Assembly: GCF_938002845.1 (NCBI RefSeq)
Contig: NZ_CALKZP010000050.1
Span: 1 to 64,000, forward strand
Reading direction: 5' to 3'
DNA: 64,000 bases
Source: an uncultured Campylobacter sp.
Lineage (GTDB): Bacteria; Campylobacterota; Campylobacteria; Campylobacterales; Campylobacteraceae
The notes under the pieces are model-generated. The model searched no databases, had not been told where the DNA came from, and was given only the letters and a program-made list of their open reading frames with translations. The number at the start of each line of letters is the position of its first letter. Position 1 is the first letter of the stretch. Position numbers and translations under genes: made by a program. This document shows positions 33,692-42,609 of the stretch, one piece after another.

Positions 33692-35530
33692 TCATTTGTT
33701 TTTCTGGAAGTACGCGTCCACGCCGTTTGCGATGCCTTGGGCGATGCGGTCTTGATAGGCGCTTTTGCCTAAATTTTTGCCCTCCTGCGGGTGCGTGATG
33801 TAGCCCATCTCCACGAGCACCGCGGGCATCGTAGCGCCCACCAACACCCAAAATGGCGCCTCGCGCACGCCTCCGTCTCTGCTTGAGAAGCTCTTTTTGA
33901 CCGAGCTTAGCATATAGCTTTGAATATCGATGGCAAGCTTGTTTGAGGAGATTATCTTCTCGCGGTTTAAGAAATTGAGGAAGGTCTGCTTCGAGAAGGT
34001 ATTCATATCCTCCAAATCGCCCCTATTTTCGAGTGCGGCGGCGTTTTTACTGCGTTCGCTTCTAGCCGGGCTTAAGAAAAAGGTCTCCACGCCGCTCATT
34101 TTAAGTGCTGAACTAGCGTTAGGAGCGGCGTTTGCGTGGATCGAAATAAACATATCGGCGTTTTTTTTAGCGGCGAAAGCGGTGCGCGACCTTAAATTTA
34201 TAAAAACGTCGGTGCTGCGCGTATAAAGCACCTTGTAGCCGCGCTTGGTAAGCAGCGCACCGAGCTTTTTGGATGTGGCCAGCACGACGTTTTTTTCCTT
34301 CAGCCCGTTTCCTACCGCGCCCGAATCGCTGCCGCCGTGACCCGGATCGATTACGATGAGCTTGCCTTTAGTGGATTTGTAAATTTTACCGGCGGCCACG
34401 GATGCAGTTTTGGCGCCTTGCGCATCATCTATTGTGCTGATTTGCGGCTCGCTATCTTGCTCGCGTCCGCGCTTGCGCCCTGATTTTTGATCCTTGTTTT
34501 TTTCTGCTCGCGCCGATTTTGCGGCTTTTAAGCCTTCAGCTGTACTTAAAATCATCATATTGCCGTTAATTTCTACGTTTGCGTTGAATTCTTTCGGATC
34601 ACTAAGTACGATGCGCACGGTCTTGTCGTTGTATTGCGAGACGCGTACATCGCTAACGAAGCTATCTTTAAGCCGCGTTTTTTGTGACTTTTGCCGCGCG
34701 CTAAAATCAATCACGAAGCGAAAATTATCGCTACTTGCGATCGTAAAATCTTTATAATCGCCGCGCTTTAGATCGCGGTTAAACTCAAGCACGATCTCGT
34801 TTTTATCGCCGCGCAGCGATGCTAAAGCGAGTTTGGCATCGGAGGAGGATTTTTTTATGCTACTTTTGCGAAGCTCAGAATCTAGTCGCTCAGTCGCAGC
34901 GCCACCTGCGGAATTCTGCGCTTGTAAGGAGTCGTCGGCTCCTGCGGGATTTTCGCTTGAGTCGCTGCGATGCGCATCGTCTGTTGAATTTTTTGCGTCG
35001 TCCGCACCGCGGGGCCTAGTGGAGCGTAAAAACTCCAAATCCTCGCTAGATAGCGAGCTTAGATCGGCTTCTTCTGGCGCGCGCGTCTTTTTGAGATTTT
35101 TGGAAGTGGAATTTTTTGAATTCTTAGAATTTTTAGAGGCGGAGGCTTTGGGGCTATGCGCTAAATTTGAAGCGTTTTTCTCGTCCGAGCTTTTGGAATT
35201 TTTTGCGTTTTCATCTTTGAGCTTTTTAGAATTCGTGCTGCTATCGCTTGCTTTGCCTTGTAATTTGGCTAGCGCAGATTCATAATGCGAGGAGTCAAGC
35301 CCTAAATTTTTCGAGCTGTAAACCAGCCTCTTTAGCGCTTTGATGCGGACCTCTTTATCGGACGCGCCTTGGTAAAGCGATTTTAGCTCCTTGTGCAGCG
35401 AGCGCTTGTAATTCGGCGTCGCTACGATGAAATCCTTGTCGAATTTCGCAAAAAACGCCTCGCTCGAAGCTCCAAACGCCAATACACAGCTAAAAGCTGC
35501 GATTAGAAAAATTTTAACTATCTTCGCCAT
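33692..35530 (-). CDS. amiA: N-acetylmuramoyl-L-alanine amidase
   Basis: AmiA cuts the bond between MurNAc and the peptide stem in the periplasm during cell separation. The 612-residue protein has a signal peptide (about 1-22), a short conserved N-terminal part (SEAFFAKFDKDFIVATPNYKR), a Lys/Ser/Asn-rich low-complexity stretch (about 95-220), an AMIN-like domain (about 235-325) and a C-terminal Amidase_3 domain. Zinc and catalytic residues are seen in VIDPGHGGSDSGAVG, EKNVVL, SIHANAAPN and the final VLVEMGYITHP. C. jejuni AmiA is also long. The 3' end precedes a spacer. Activation by the EnvC-like protein is likely. Confidence 0.9.
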   Translation of the reverse strand: MAKIVKIFLIAAFSCVLAFGASSEAFFAKFDKDFIVATPNYKRSLHKELKSLYQGASDKEVRIKALKRLVYSSKNLGLDSSHYESALAKLQGKASDSSTNSKKLKDENAKNSKSSDEKNASNLAHSPKASASKNSKNSKNSTSKNLKKTRAPEEADLSSLSSEDLEFLRSTRPRGADDAKNSTDDAHRSDSSENPAGADDSLQAQNSAGGAATERLDSELRKSSIKKSSSDAKLALASLRGDKNEIVLEFNRDLKRGDYKDFTIASSDNFRFVIDFSARQKSQKTRLKDSFVSDVRVSQYNDKTVRIVLSDPKEFNANVEINGNMMILSTAEGLKAAKSARAEKNKDQKSGRKRGREQDSEPQISTIDDAQGAKTASVAAGKIYKSTKGKLIVIDPGHGGSDSGAVGNGLKEKNVVLATSKKLGALLTKRGYKVLYTRSTDVFINLRSRTAFAAKKNADMFISIHANAAPNASSALKMSGVETFFLSPARSERSKNAAALENRGDLEDMNTFSKQTFLNFLNREKIISSNKLAIDIQSYMLSSVKKSFSSRDGGVREAPFWVLVGATMPAVLVEMGYITHPQEGKNLGKSAYQDRIAQGIANGVDAYFQKNK

Positions 35531-36602
35531 TTATAAGTTTTTCTATCAATTCCTTCACGGATATTATCTCGTTTAATCGCCATCCGTTCGCACCGGTAAA
35601 AAACAGACCGCTTTGCGTTTTACCCAGATACGCGTCGCTTAGGCGGTCGGCGATGCAGTATCCTACGGCATTAGCGCCTTTGCCGCGCTCGCAAGGGCTT
35701 ACGCAGTTGCTGATACAGCGGATCTTAGGCGCCGTGCCTGCGGCGATCATATCTTGCAGATTAGTATGAATGCCGCGCGCGGGATAGCCTACGGGCGATT
35801 TTAGAAGCTGGATGTCCTCTTTTTTGGCGTTAAGAAGCACCTGCTTAAATTCCTCCGCGGCGTCGCATTCAAAGGTGCCGATGAAGCGCGTGCCCATCTG
35901 CACGCCGTCTGCACCCAGGGCTTTTACGCGATCGATGTCGGTTTTATCCCAAATCCCGCCTGCGACAAATAGCGGGAAGCTGCCCCATTGCGAGATTTCC
36001 GCTTTTACTTGCGGGATTAGATTATCCAGCGCAAACGCCGGATCGCCGCACTGCTCGTAGGTAAAGCCCTGATGCCCGCCGCTAAGAGGGCCCTCGAGTA
36101 CTACGGCATCGGGAATTCTGTCGTAGCGCTGCTTCCAGCGTTTGGCGATGATCTTAAGAGCCTTGGCGGAGGAGACGATAGGTACGAGCGCGACGTTCGG
36201 AAAATCTGCGGTAAATTCCGGCAGATTGGTAGGAAGTCCCGCGCCGCTAATGATAACGTCAATACCTGCCTCGCACGTGTCGCGCACGATGCGCTCGTAG
36301 TCGTTCGCTGCGCACATTACGTTCATCCCCAAAGGCGCATTGCCGCAAATTTTACGGGCGTTTCGCACTATCGCAAAAAGCGCCTCTTTGCTATAAAAAT
36401 TCTCGCTTTGATATGGTCTGCCATCGAGCGATTTTTTGGCAAATTTAAGATTTTCGTAGTAGCCGGTGCCGACCGAGCTAATGACGCCTAGACAGCCGTT
36501 TAGGCTGACATTGCCGGCTAGCTTGTCCCAGCTGATACCAAGTCCCATCCCGCCTTGAATTATCGGGTGCGCAATCTCGTGTTTGCCTATCTTTATACTC
36601 AT
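35514..36602 (-). CDS. Nitronate monooxygenase / 2-nitropropane dioxygenase family FMN protein
   Basis: The 362-residue protein shows the FMN-binding TIM barrel of this family: PIIQGGMGLGISWDKLAGNVSLNGCLGVISSVGTG at the start, SGAGLPTNLPE, VLEGPLSGGHQG, FVAGGIWD and GADGVQMGTRFIGTFEC. Such enzymes oxidise toxic nitronates; the physiological substrate here is not clear. The Campylobacter order amiA, this gene, tyrS is conserved. It abuts tyrS with a 1-base overlap and overlaps amiA by 17 bases. Confidence 0.85.
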   Translation of the reverse strand: MSIKIGKHEIAHPIIQGGMGLGISWDKLAGNVSLNGCLGVISSVGTGYYENLKFAKKSLDGRPYQSENFYSKEALFAIVRNARKICGNAPLGMNVMCAANDYERIVRDTCEAGIDVIISGAGLPTNLPEFTADFPNVALVPIVSSAKALKIIAKRWKQRYDRIPDAVVLEGPLSGGHQGFTYEQCGDPAFALDNLIPQVKAEISQWGSFPLFVAGGIWDKTDIDRVKALGADGVQMGTRFIGTFECDAAEEFKQVLLNAKKEDIQLLKSPVGYPARGIHTNLQDMIAAGTAPKIRCISNCVSPCERGKGANAVGYCIADRLSDAYLGKTQSGLFFTGANGWRLNEIISVKELIEKLINGEDS

Positions 36603-37807
36603 TAATCCACCTTTAATTTAGCGAATTTCTTCTTCCCTACTTGAAGCGTGTATTCGCCCGAGCTAAGCTGAAGCTGCTCATCTAAAATTTTATTTTGATC
36701 GATACTGACGGCGTTTGATTTTATCAGCCTGCGCGCATCCGAGCTAGAGACGGCAAGCTTGCAGCTAATTAGCGCCTTTACGATCCATGCAGGCGAGCTT
36801 ACGTGATATTCCTTGATCTCGCTAGGAAGCTCGCCGGCACCGTGGACGCGGTCAAATTCCTGCTTGGCTTCAAAGGCGGTATTTTCGTCATAAAATTGCG
36901 TGACGATCTCGGAGGCAAGCTCCTCCTTAACCGCCTTAGGATGGATCGAACCATCCGCCACAAAGCCTTTTATTAGCTCAATATCTTCGCTGCTTTTTTG
37001 GCTTAGCAGATTATACCAATCCCACATTAACGCATCGCTGATACTCATCACCTTGCCGTACATATCATGAGGCGTATCGGTTACGCCGATGTAGTTACCC
37101 AGGCTCTTGCTCATCTTGTTCGTGCCATCGGTACCTACTAAAAGCGGCATCATCACGACGCTTTGCTCTTTGCCGACATCATAAATTCTTTGTAGCTGGC
37201 GACCCATTAGAAGATTAAATTTCTGATCGGTACCGCCAAATTCTATATCACATTTCATGCAAACGCTGTCGTATCCCTGCAGTAGCGGATACATAAACTC
37301 GCTGATGCTGATCGGCTGCTCGGCCTTGTAGCGCTTCTCAAAGTCGTCGCGCTCGAGCATCCTGGCAACATTGAAAGTGCTTGATAACTCGATCATACCG
37401 CTAGCACCCAGGCGGTTGGTCCATTCGGAATTAAACATTACCTTAGTTTTTGCGGGATTTAAAATTTTAAACACCTGCTGCTCGTAGGTTTTGGCGTTTT
37501 GAAGCACAACTTCGCGTGCTAGTTTTTTGCGAGTCTCGCTCTTGCCTGTAGGATCTCCGATTTGAGCAGTAAAATCACCGATTAGAAACTGCACGATCGC
37601 GCCGTGGTTTTGTAAAAATGCAAGCTTATTTAGCACGACGGCGTGCCCTAGGTGCAGATCCGCAGCAGTGGGGTCCATGCCGATTTTGACGTAAAAGACC
37701 TCGCCGCTGTCGTAATAGCGCCTAATCAGTGCCTCGATCTGTTCTTCGCCGATGATCTCCGCGACACCGCGCTTAAAATTTTCCATAATGCCTTGAATGT
37801 CAGCCAT
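36602..37807 (-). CDS. tyrS: Tyrosyl-tRNA synthetase
   Basis: The 401-residue class I synthetase carries the HIGH-like motif ADLHLGHAVVL (about residue 50), FNLLMGRQLQR, the KMSKS motif (NKMSKSLGN, about 232) and an S4-type RNA-binding domain at the C-terminus (SSDARRLIKSNAVSIDQNKI). Length fits the TyrZ-like bacterial branch. It lies 14 bases after spoT in the same direction. Confidence 0.96.
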   Translation of the reverse strand: MADIQGIMENFKRGVAEIIGEEQIEALIRRYYDSGEVFYVKIGMDPTAADLHLGHAVVLNKLAFLQNHGAIVQFLIGDFTAQIGDPTGKSETRKKLAREVVLQNAKTYEQQVFKILNPAKTKVMFNSEWTNRLGASGMIELSSTFNVARMLERDDFEKRYKAEQPISISEFMYPLLQGYDSVCMKCDIEFGGTDQKFNLLMGRQLQRIYDVGKEQSVVMMPLLVGTDGTNKMSKSLGNYIGVTDTPHDMYGKVMSISDALMWDWYNLLSQKSSEDIELIKGFVADGSIHPKAVKEELASEIVTQFYDENTAFEAKQEFDRVHGAGELPSEIKEYHVSSPAWIVKALISCKLAVSSSDARRLIKSNAVSIDQNKILDEQLQLSSGEYTLQVGKKKFAKLKVD

Positions 37808-37821
37808 TTGCTCTCCCTTAT

Positions 37822-40014
37822 TTAGTTTTTATATACGTCCGTAAGCGATACGAAATCCACGATTTTAAAGCGGTTTTTGAGTTTGTCTTTAATCTCCGTG
37901 GAGTCTAAATTTTCGTTTAGCTCGATGATAATCTCAAAATAATCCGACGTCGTTTCGCTATTTTCGTTGAGGCTTATCGACACTAGATCGACCTCGAGCT
38001 TGACTAAATAGTTCAAAAACGTCGCCAGCGAGCCGCGCTTATTTTCTAAATTTAATATGATCTTGTAGCGGTGCGGCGCATTACGCGTCCATTTTACGAA
38101 GATCATCTCATCGGTTTTGATTAGCTCGCTTGCACGTTCGCACAGCTTATGATGCACCGTTACGCCATGTCCGTTGCGAAAGCCGATGATGTCGTCGCCG
38201 CGCTTTGGATTGCAGCAGTAATCAAACTCCACCTCGTCGATTTTAAAATTTGAATACACCACGATGTTGTCAAATTTTTGCTTCTCGATCTCATACCTGC
38301 TGCGAAATTTCATATTGAAAAATTTCTCTTTGAGCGGGTATTTTTTCAGCGCGTTTACGACGTCTTTTAAAAATACCGAGTCGTAGGCAGCTTTGCCGAT
38401 CTTTTTGCTTAAATTTTCTTTTTCAAGCCAGCTTAGAATGCTCTCCTTGCTCGTCGTAAAGATCGCGCATAAAATTTTAATCGCTACTTCAAAATTTATA
38501 TCTCTGATCTTTTGCTTGCAAAACGCCTTTATCGTTGCGCGTGCCTTGCCCGTTTTTACAGAGCTTAGCCAGCTGCAGCGGTAGTGTGGCTCGCTTCCGG
38601 TGATAATATGAACGATATCTCCGTTTTTAAGCTCCGTAAGAAGCGGCACCTTGACGCGGTTTATAAAGGCCTCGGTCGCTTTTAAGCCTACTTGAGAGTG
38701 TATCTCGTAGGCGTAATCAAGCGCTGTAGCACCGCGCGGCAATGTAAAAATTCCGCCCTTGGGCGAATACACGGCGATATCCTCGACGTAGAGGCTGTCT
38801 TTGGCGTATTCGTAAAGATCCTCGGCGTTGGCGTCGTCCTCTTCCTGCATGCCGATGTCGTTTAGCCAATCAAGCTTCGGATTGATTGAGCCGCTATATT
38901 TATACTTCCAGTGCGCTGCGACGCCGAATTCCGCGGTGTTGTGCATATCGAAGGTGCGGATCTGCACCTCTACGATCATACTTTCGTTAAAGACAGTCGT
39001 GTGGATCGTCTGATATCCGTTTTGCTTCGGAAGCGCGATATAATCCTTAAAGCGTGAGATCAGCGGATTAAATTTAGTATGGATGATGCCAAGAGCCAAA
39101 TAGCAATCCATCGGCTTTTGCACGATGATGCGGATAGCCAAAAGATCGAGCACCTCCTCGATCGAAATTCCTTTGCGCTGCATTTTTAAAAAGATCGAGT
39201 AGTAGTGCTTCATTCGCTTTTGGATCTCAAAGCTGCCCTCGCTAAAGCCGTTTGAAAGCATATACTCCTTGATCTTTTCGCTAAATTTGCTCAAGCTCAT
39301 CTGAAGCTGCTGCTTATGCTCCTCGACGTAATCGGCGATCGCCGCGTATTCTTTGGGCATGACGTATTTAAAGCTAAGATCCTCAAGCACGTTTTTGATC
39401 GATGAAATTCCAAGCCTGTGCGCGATCGGCGCATAAACCAAAAGCGTCTCCTCGCCGATGCGTTTTTGTTTATCGGGGCGGAGTGCGTCTAGGGTTAGCA
39501 TATTGTGCAGTCTATCGCAGAGCTTTACGACTAAGACGCGCTGATCGTTAATAGAGATCATCAGCATCCTGCGGAAGGTAAGCGCAGTGGTGCGAAGCTT
39601 GGCGTTGCTATCGCCGGATGGAGCTAATTTATCCTCTCTGATGTTTACGATTTTAGTAAGCCCTTCTACGATTTTGGCTACTTCGTCGCCGAATCTTTGT
39701 CTAACCTGCTCGATGCTGTAATCTGTATCCTCTACTACGTCGTGTAGTAGCGCAGATATCACCATCGCGTCGTCTCCACCCATAAAAGATACGAAGCAAG
39801 CTACTAAAATCGGATGGATCGCATACGGCTCGCCGCTTTTGCGAAACTGCCCGTCATGCTGCGCAATGCATAAATTTATAGCATCCACCAGCAGCGGAGT
39901 GGGCTCTTTTAGATTATAAAGCAGCTGCTTGGCGCTTTGTATATCTTTGGTATCGACAACGTCTTCGATAAGGCTTTCTAGGAAGTTATCATTAATCCTT
40001 GTCAACGATTCCAT
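37822..40014 (-). CDS. spoT: Bifunctional (p)ppGpp synthetase/hydrolase SpoT
   Basis: The single RSH protein of Campylobacter makes and degrades (p)ppGpp. In the 730 residues I see an HD hydrolase domain (AIHPILVA, LLHDVVEDT, VKLCDRLHNMLTLD), a synthetase domain (RIIVQKPMDCYLALGIIH and KPKQNGYQT-like ALPKQNGYQTIHTT), a TGS domain (VYSPKGGIFTLPRGATALDYAY) and a C-terminal ACT-like region (LVKLEVDLVSISLNENSE). Its start overlaps the rpoZ 3' end by 23 bases. Confidence 0.95.
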   Translation of the reverse strand: MESLTRINDNFLESLIEDVVDTKDIQSAKQLLYNLKEPTPLLVDAINLCIAQHDGQFRKSGEPYAIHPILVACFVSFMGGDDAMVISALLHDVVEDTDYSIEQVRQRFGDEVAKIVEGLTKIVNIREDKLAPSGDSNAKLRTTALTFRRMLMISINDQRVLVVKLCDRLHNMLTLDALRPDKQKRIGEETLLVYAPIAHRLGISSIKNVLEDLSFKYVMPKEYAAIADYVEEHKQQLQMSLSKFSEKIKEYMLSNGFSEGSFEIQKRMKHYYSIFLKMQRKGISIEEVLDLLAIRIIVQKPMDCYLALGIIHTKFNPLISRFKDYIALPKQNGYQTIHTTVFNESMIVEVQIRTFDMHNTAEFGVAAHWKYKYSGSINPKLDWLNDIGMQEEDDANAEDLYEYAKDSLYVEDIAVYSPKGGIFTLPRGATALDYAYEIHSQVGLKATEAFINRVKVPLLTELKNGDIVHIITGSEPHYRCSWLSSVKTGKARATIKAFCKQKIRDINFEVAIKILCAIFTTSKESILSWLEKENLSKKIGKAAYDSVFLKDVVNALKKYPLKEKFFNMKFRSRYEIEKQKFDNIVVYSNFKIDEVEFDYCCNPKRGDDIIGFRNGHGVTVHHKLCERASELIKTDEMIFVKWTRNAPHRYKIILNLENKRGSLATFLNYLVKLEVDLVSISLNENSETTSDYFEIIIELNENLDSTEIKDKLKNRFKIVDFVSLTDVYKN

Positions 40015-40210
40015 CTAATGCGATCTTACCTTCGGCTAGTTCCAAGATTGCTATATCGGCAAATTTCATCCTGCGAGTATCTACGTTCTCTATCAGCGGC
40101 GGTTCGCCCGCAGCTAGCTGTTCGGCGCGTTTGCTTATCATCAAAGATAGCTTATATCGGTCTCCGCCCGTTACTTTTAAAGCCTTGGCTACAATTTGTT
40201 CGGTTCTCAT
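39992..40210 (-). CDS. rpoZ: RNA polymerase omega subunit
   Basis: Omega helps assemble RNA polymerase. I choose the ATG at 40210, with AAGGAG 6 bases upstream, giving 72 residues beginning MRTEQIVAKALKVTGGDRYKLSLMI. The conserved DRYKLSLMISKRAEQL segment and FADIAILELAEGKI match Campylobacter RpoZ. It is placed before spoT as in C. jejuni. Omega is required for ppGpp response in other bacteria, so the pairing makes sense. Confidence 0.93.
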   Translation of the reverse strand: MRTEQIVAKALKVTGGDRYKLSLMISKRAEQLAAGEPPLIENVDTRRMKFADIAILELAEGKIALDGIVDKD

Positions 40211-40233
40211 CAATTCTCCTTAAATTTAAAATT

Positions 40234-40953
40234 TTAGTTTTTTACGATCGAGCAGGAGCTTAGATCTCCGCCATCGACGATTTTGTATAAATTTCCGCTC
40301 TTAAACATATTGCACACGATGATCGGGAGCGCATTGTCCTTAGCAAGCGCGATAGCTGTATCGTCCATCACCCTGATGTTATCGTGCAGGGCTTGGTCGT
40401 AAGTGACTTTGGAAAGCAATTTGGCATCTTTAAATTTTTGCGGATCTTTGTCGTAGATCCCCATTACTTTAGTGGCTTTTATGATGGCGTCGGCTCCGAT
40501 CTCGATCGCGCGGAGAGTGCCCGCGGTATCGGTCGTGAAGAACGGATTTCCGGTGCCTGCGGCAAAGATCACAACGCGACCTTTTTCGAGGTGCCTTTTT
40601 GCGCGGCCGATAATGAAGGTCTCGCAGATCGCTTCCATCTTTATCGCGCTTTGCACGCGTACATCCATACCTGCGTATTCTAGCGCCTCTCTCATCGCGA
40701 TTGCGTTGATGACGGTGGCTAGCATGCCCATATGATCGCCGCTGGTGCGCTTGATGATACCGCTAGCTGCGGCGCTTACGCCTCTTATGATGTTGCCGCC
40801 GCCGATTACGATGCCTACTTCGATGCCGCCCTCTACGAGCTGCTTGATCTCTTTAGCGATAAATTTTAAAATTTCGCTGTCGATCCCAAAGCCGTTCTCT
40901 CCCGCTAGCGCTTCACCCGAAAATTTTACGAGTATGCGATTGTATTTAGCCAT
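40234..40953 (-). CDS. pyrH: UMP kinase
   Basis: PyrH phosphorylates UMP to UDP for pyrimidine nucleotide synthesis. The 239-residue protein shows RILVKFSGEALAG, VIGGGNIIRG, DHMGMLATVINA, FAAGTGNPFFTTDTAG and VMDDTAIALAKDN, all standard for bacterial UMP kinase. It leads the pyrH, rpoZ, spoT, tyrS group. The space of 23 bases before rpoZ has only the rpoZ ribosome site. Confidence 0.96.
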   Translation of the reverse strand: MAKYNRILVKFSGEALAGENGFGIDSEILKFIAKEIKQLVEGGIEVGIVIGGGNIIRGVSAAASGIIKRTSGDHMGMLATVINAIAMREALEYAGMDVRVQSAIKMEAICETFIIGRAKRHLEKGRVVIFAAGTGNPFFTTDTAGTLRAIEIGADAIIKATKVMGIYDKDPQKFKDAKLLSKVTYDQALHDNIRVMDDTAIALAKDNALPIIVCNMFKSGNLYKIVDGGDLSSCSIVKN

Positions 40954-41017
40954 AAATTTAGCTCCTAATAAAATTTTAAAATATTATCCAAAAGTCGTTT
41001 AAAAATAACTTTTTAGG

Positions 41018-42364
41018 CTATTTTAGATGATCTTTAAGGCGGTTTATCCAGATCTTTTTCGGAGCGATTATCTCGCTAGCGCTACCGTTTACGGCGTGAT
41101 AGATCAGCGTGCCGTGCAAGCTCGCGTAGTAGCGGATTATGAGGCGCTGCAAATAGGGCTCGTAGCTCGGCACAAACCAGCCGTTATTACTGATCGCTAC
41201 GACATATTTAGGCGAGCCCTCGTAAAGCTCTGCGCGCGTAGCCTCGTAGCAAACCGCGCTTCTTACGCTCTTGCCGCCAAGCTCGTAGTCGCTAAAACCG
41301 CTAGCCGTCGAAAAATCGGTCGCGCCGCCTAACAGCACGCGGTTGATAAAATTTCGCGCAAATTCAGGCAGCGGCACCATTTCGCCAAACGGCACCAAAA
41401 TGTGCTTATCGAAGCGCTTCATTTCCCCGTTCGCAAAAAGATAGGCGCTGTTGTAAAATTTCCCGTTCTCATACGCTTCCGCACCCGCTACGATCGTAAT
41501 TGCGCGCGATTTTTCCTTTAGAGCTTCAACTAATACGTTTTCTAAATTTAGCGGCATCGCAAAGGCGCTTTCGGGCAAGATTATCGCGTCCTGTCCCTCT
41601 GCGATGGCATCATCGATGCGGGCTAAATTTGCCAACGCGGCGGATAAAATTTTATCCTTCGCCCAGATGTCATGCTGCGAAATATCGGTGTTTGCGAGTG
41701 AAATTTTAATCGGCAGCGGCTCGGCTTCTTTTTGGCTGAATTGCAGCGCGCAGATCAAAAATATCGCGAAAATTAAGGCGTTAAGCCTAGCCGCAATGCC
41801 GCGTCCGCGTAGATACAAAACCGCGCAAAGTCCCGCTAAAATCAGAGCCAGCGCGCTAAGATCGGCTCTGAAAATTCCATGGCTTAGCAGCAGTTCAAAA
41901 TTTAGCCAATCAAAGCCGAAGGGATGGATAAATTTTAGAATCAAAAGGCACGCAGCGCGCAAAACCAGTGCGTTAAAGATCGCAAAGATGCGGAAAATAA
42001 AGGCGTAAACGAGACAAATTCCAAGAATTTCAAGCGGAATCAAAAACGCAAGACCGAAATAGATCAGACTGAAGCTGATCCAGTGCATCCATAGCGCGCC
42101 GATAAAAAATCCGCACCAAAACCACTCCGCCTTGCTTGCTTTTAGTAGATAAAAAAGTGCTGCTATCGCAATTAGAGGCGAGAGAAATTCCGCCGCCAAA
42201 GCAGCCAAGCCGTCAAATTTAGAGCTTAAAATTTCTACGAAAATAAAATTTGAAAGCGCAAGCGCAAGAACAAAGCCTTTATTTATGTAACTTAATGTAA
42301 AATAGCTACTTTTTAAATTTCTAATGAAGGAAACACATGGAACAAGGGAACTTCTTTGCATCAA
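41018..42364 (-). CDS. lnt: Apolipoprotein N-acyltransferase
   Basis: Lnt adds the third acyl chain to lipoproteins at the inner membrane. The 448-residue protein has six or so N-terminal helices followed by a nitrilase-like domain (about 215-430), with ILPESAFAMP (catalytic Glu), LVPFGEMVPLPEF (Lys replaced by VPFGE context) and RSAVCYEATRAELYEG (catalytic Cys). The only ATG candidates are at 42361-42364, which places the start inside yajC on the other strand (28-base overlap). The first 25 residues are poorly conserved, so a non-standard start further in is possible. Confidence 0.85.
   Translation of the reverse strand: MMQRSSLVPCVSFIRNLKSSYFTLSYINKGFVLALALSNFIFVEILSSKFDGLAALAAEFLSPLIAIAALFYLLKASKAEWFWCGFFIGALWMHWISFSLIYFGLAFLIPLEILGICLVYAFIFRIFAIFNALVLRAACLLILKFIHPFGFDWLNFELLLSHGIFRADLSALALILAGLCAVLYLRGRGIAARLNALIFAIFLICALQFSQKEAEPLPIKISLANTDISQHDIWAKDKILSAALANLARIDDAIAEGQDAIILPESAFAMPLNLENVLVEALKEKSRAITIVAGAEAYENGKFYNSAYLFANGEMKRFDKHILVPFGEMVPLPEFARNFINRVLLGGATDFSTASGFSDYELGGKSVRSAVCYEATRAELYEGSPKYVVAISNNGWFVPSYEPYLQRLIIRYYASLHGTLIYHAVNGSASEIIAPKKIWINRLKDHLK
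42298..42303 (+). promoter_or_regulatory. -10 box candidate (TAAAAT) for yajC-secD-secF
   Basis: TGTAAAAT lies about 35 bases before the yajC ATG, followed by a GAAGGAA ribosome site near 42327. It lies within the antisense 5' end of lnt, so the two opposite transcripts would overlap. Confidence 0.35.
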
Positions 42365-42609
42365 TCCTGCCTATCGTCGTAATCTTTGCGATTATGTATT
42401 TTTTGATTATCAGACCGCAGCAAAAGCAGGCCAAGGATCATAAAGCGATGGTCGATGCGCTCGGCAAAGGCGATAAGATCATAACTAGCGGTGGCATAAA
42501 ATGCACGGTCGTGAAAACAAACAATGATTTTATCACAGTTAAGCTTAACGATGAGGTCATGGTTGAGCTGGATAAACAATTCGTGGCAAGAAAATTAGAT
42601 GAGCAGTAA
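42337..42609 (+). CDS. yajC: Preprotein translocase subunit YajC
   Basis: YajC is a single-helix inner-membrane protein that associates with SecDF. The 90-residue protein has the helix IVVIFAIMYFLIIRPQQKQAKDH and then a small KOW-like domain (ALGKGDKIITSGGIKCTV). AAGGAA precedes the ATG. Its 3' end overlaps secD by 11 bases, so the three sec genes are coupled. Confidence 0.95.
   Translation: MEQGNFFASILPIVVIFAIMYFLIIRPQQKQAKDHKAMVDALGKGDKIITSGGIKCTVVKTNNDFITVKLNDEVMVELDKQFVARKLDEQ

Noticed and set aside
33585..33851. 88-codon - strand frame overlapping the amiA 3' end
   Set aside because: It is an out-of-frame reading of the amiA end and adjoining spacer with no homology.
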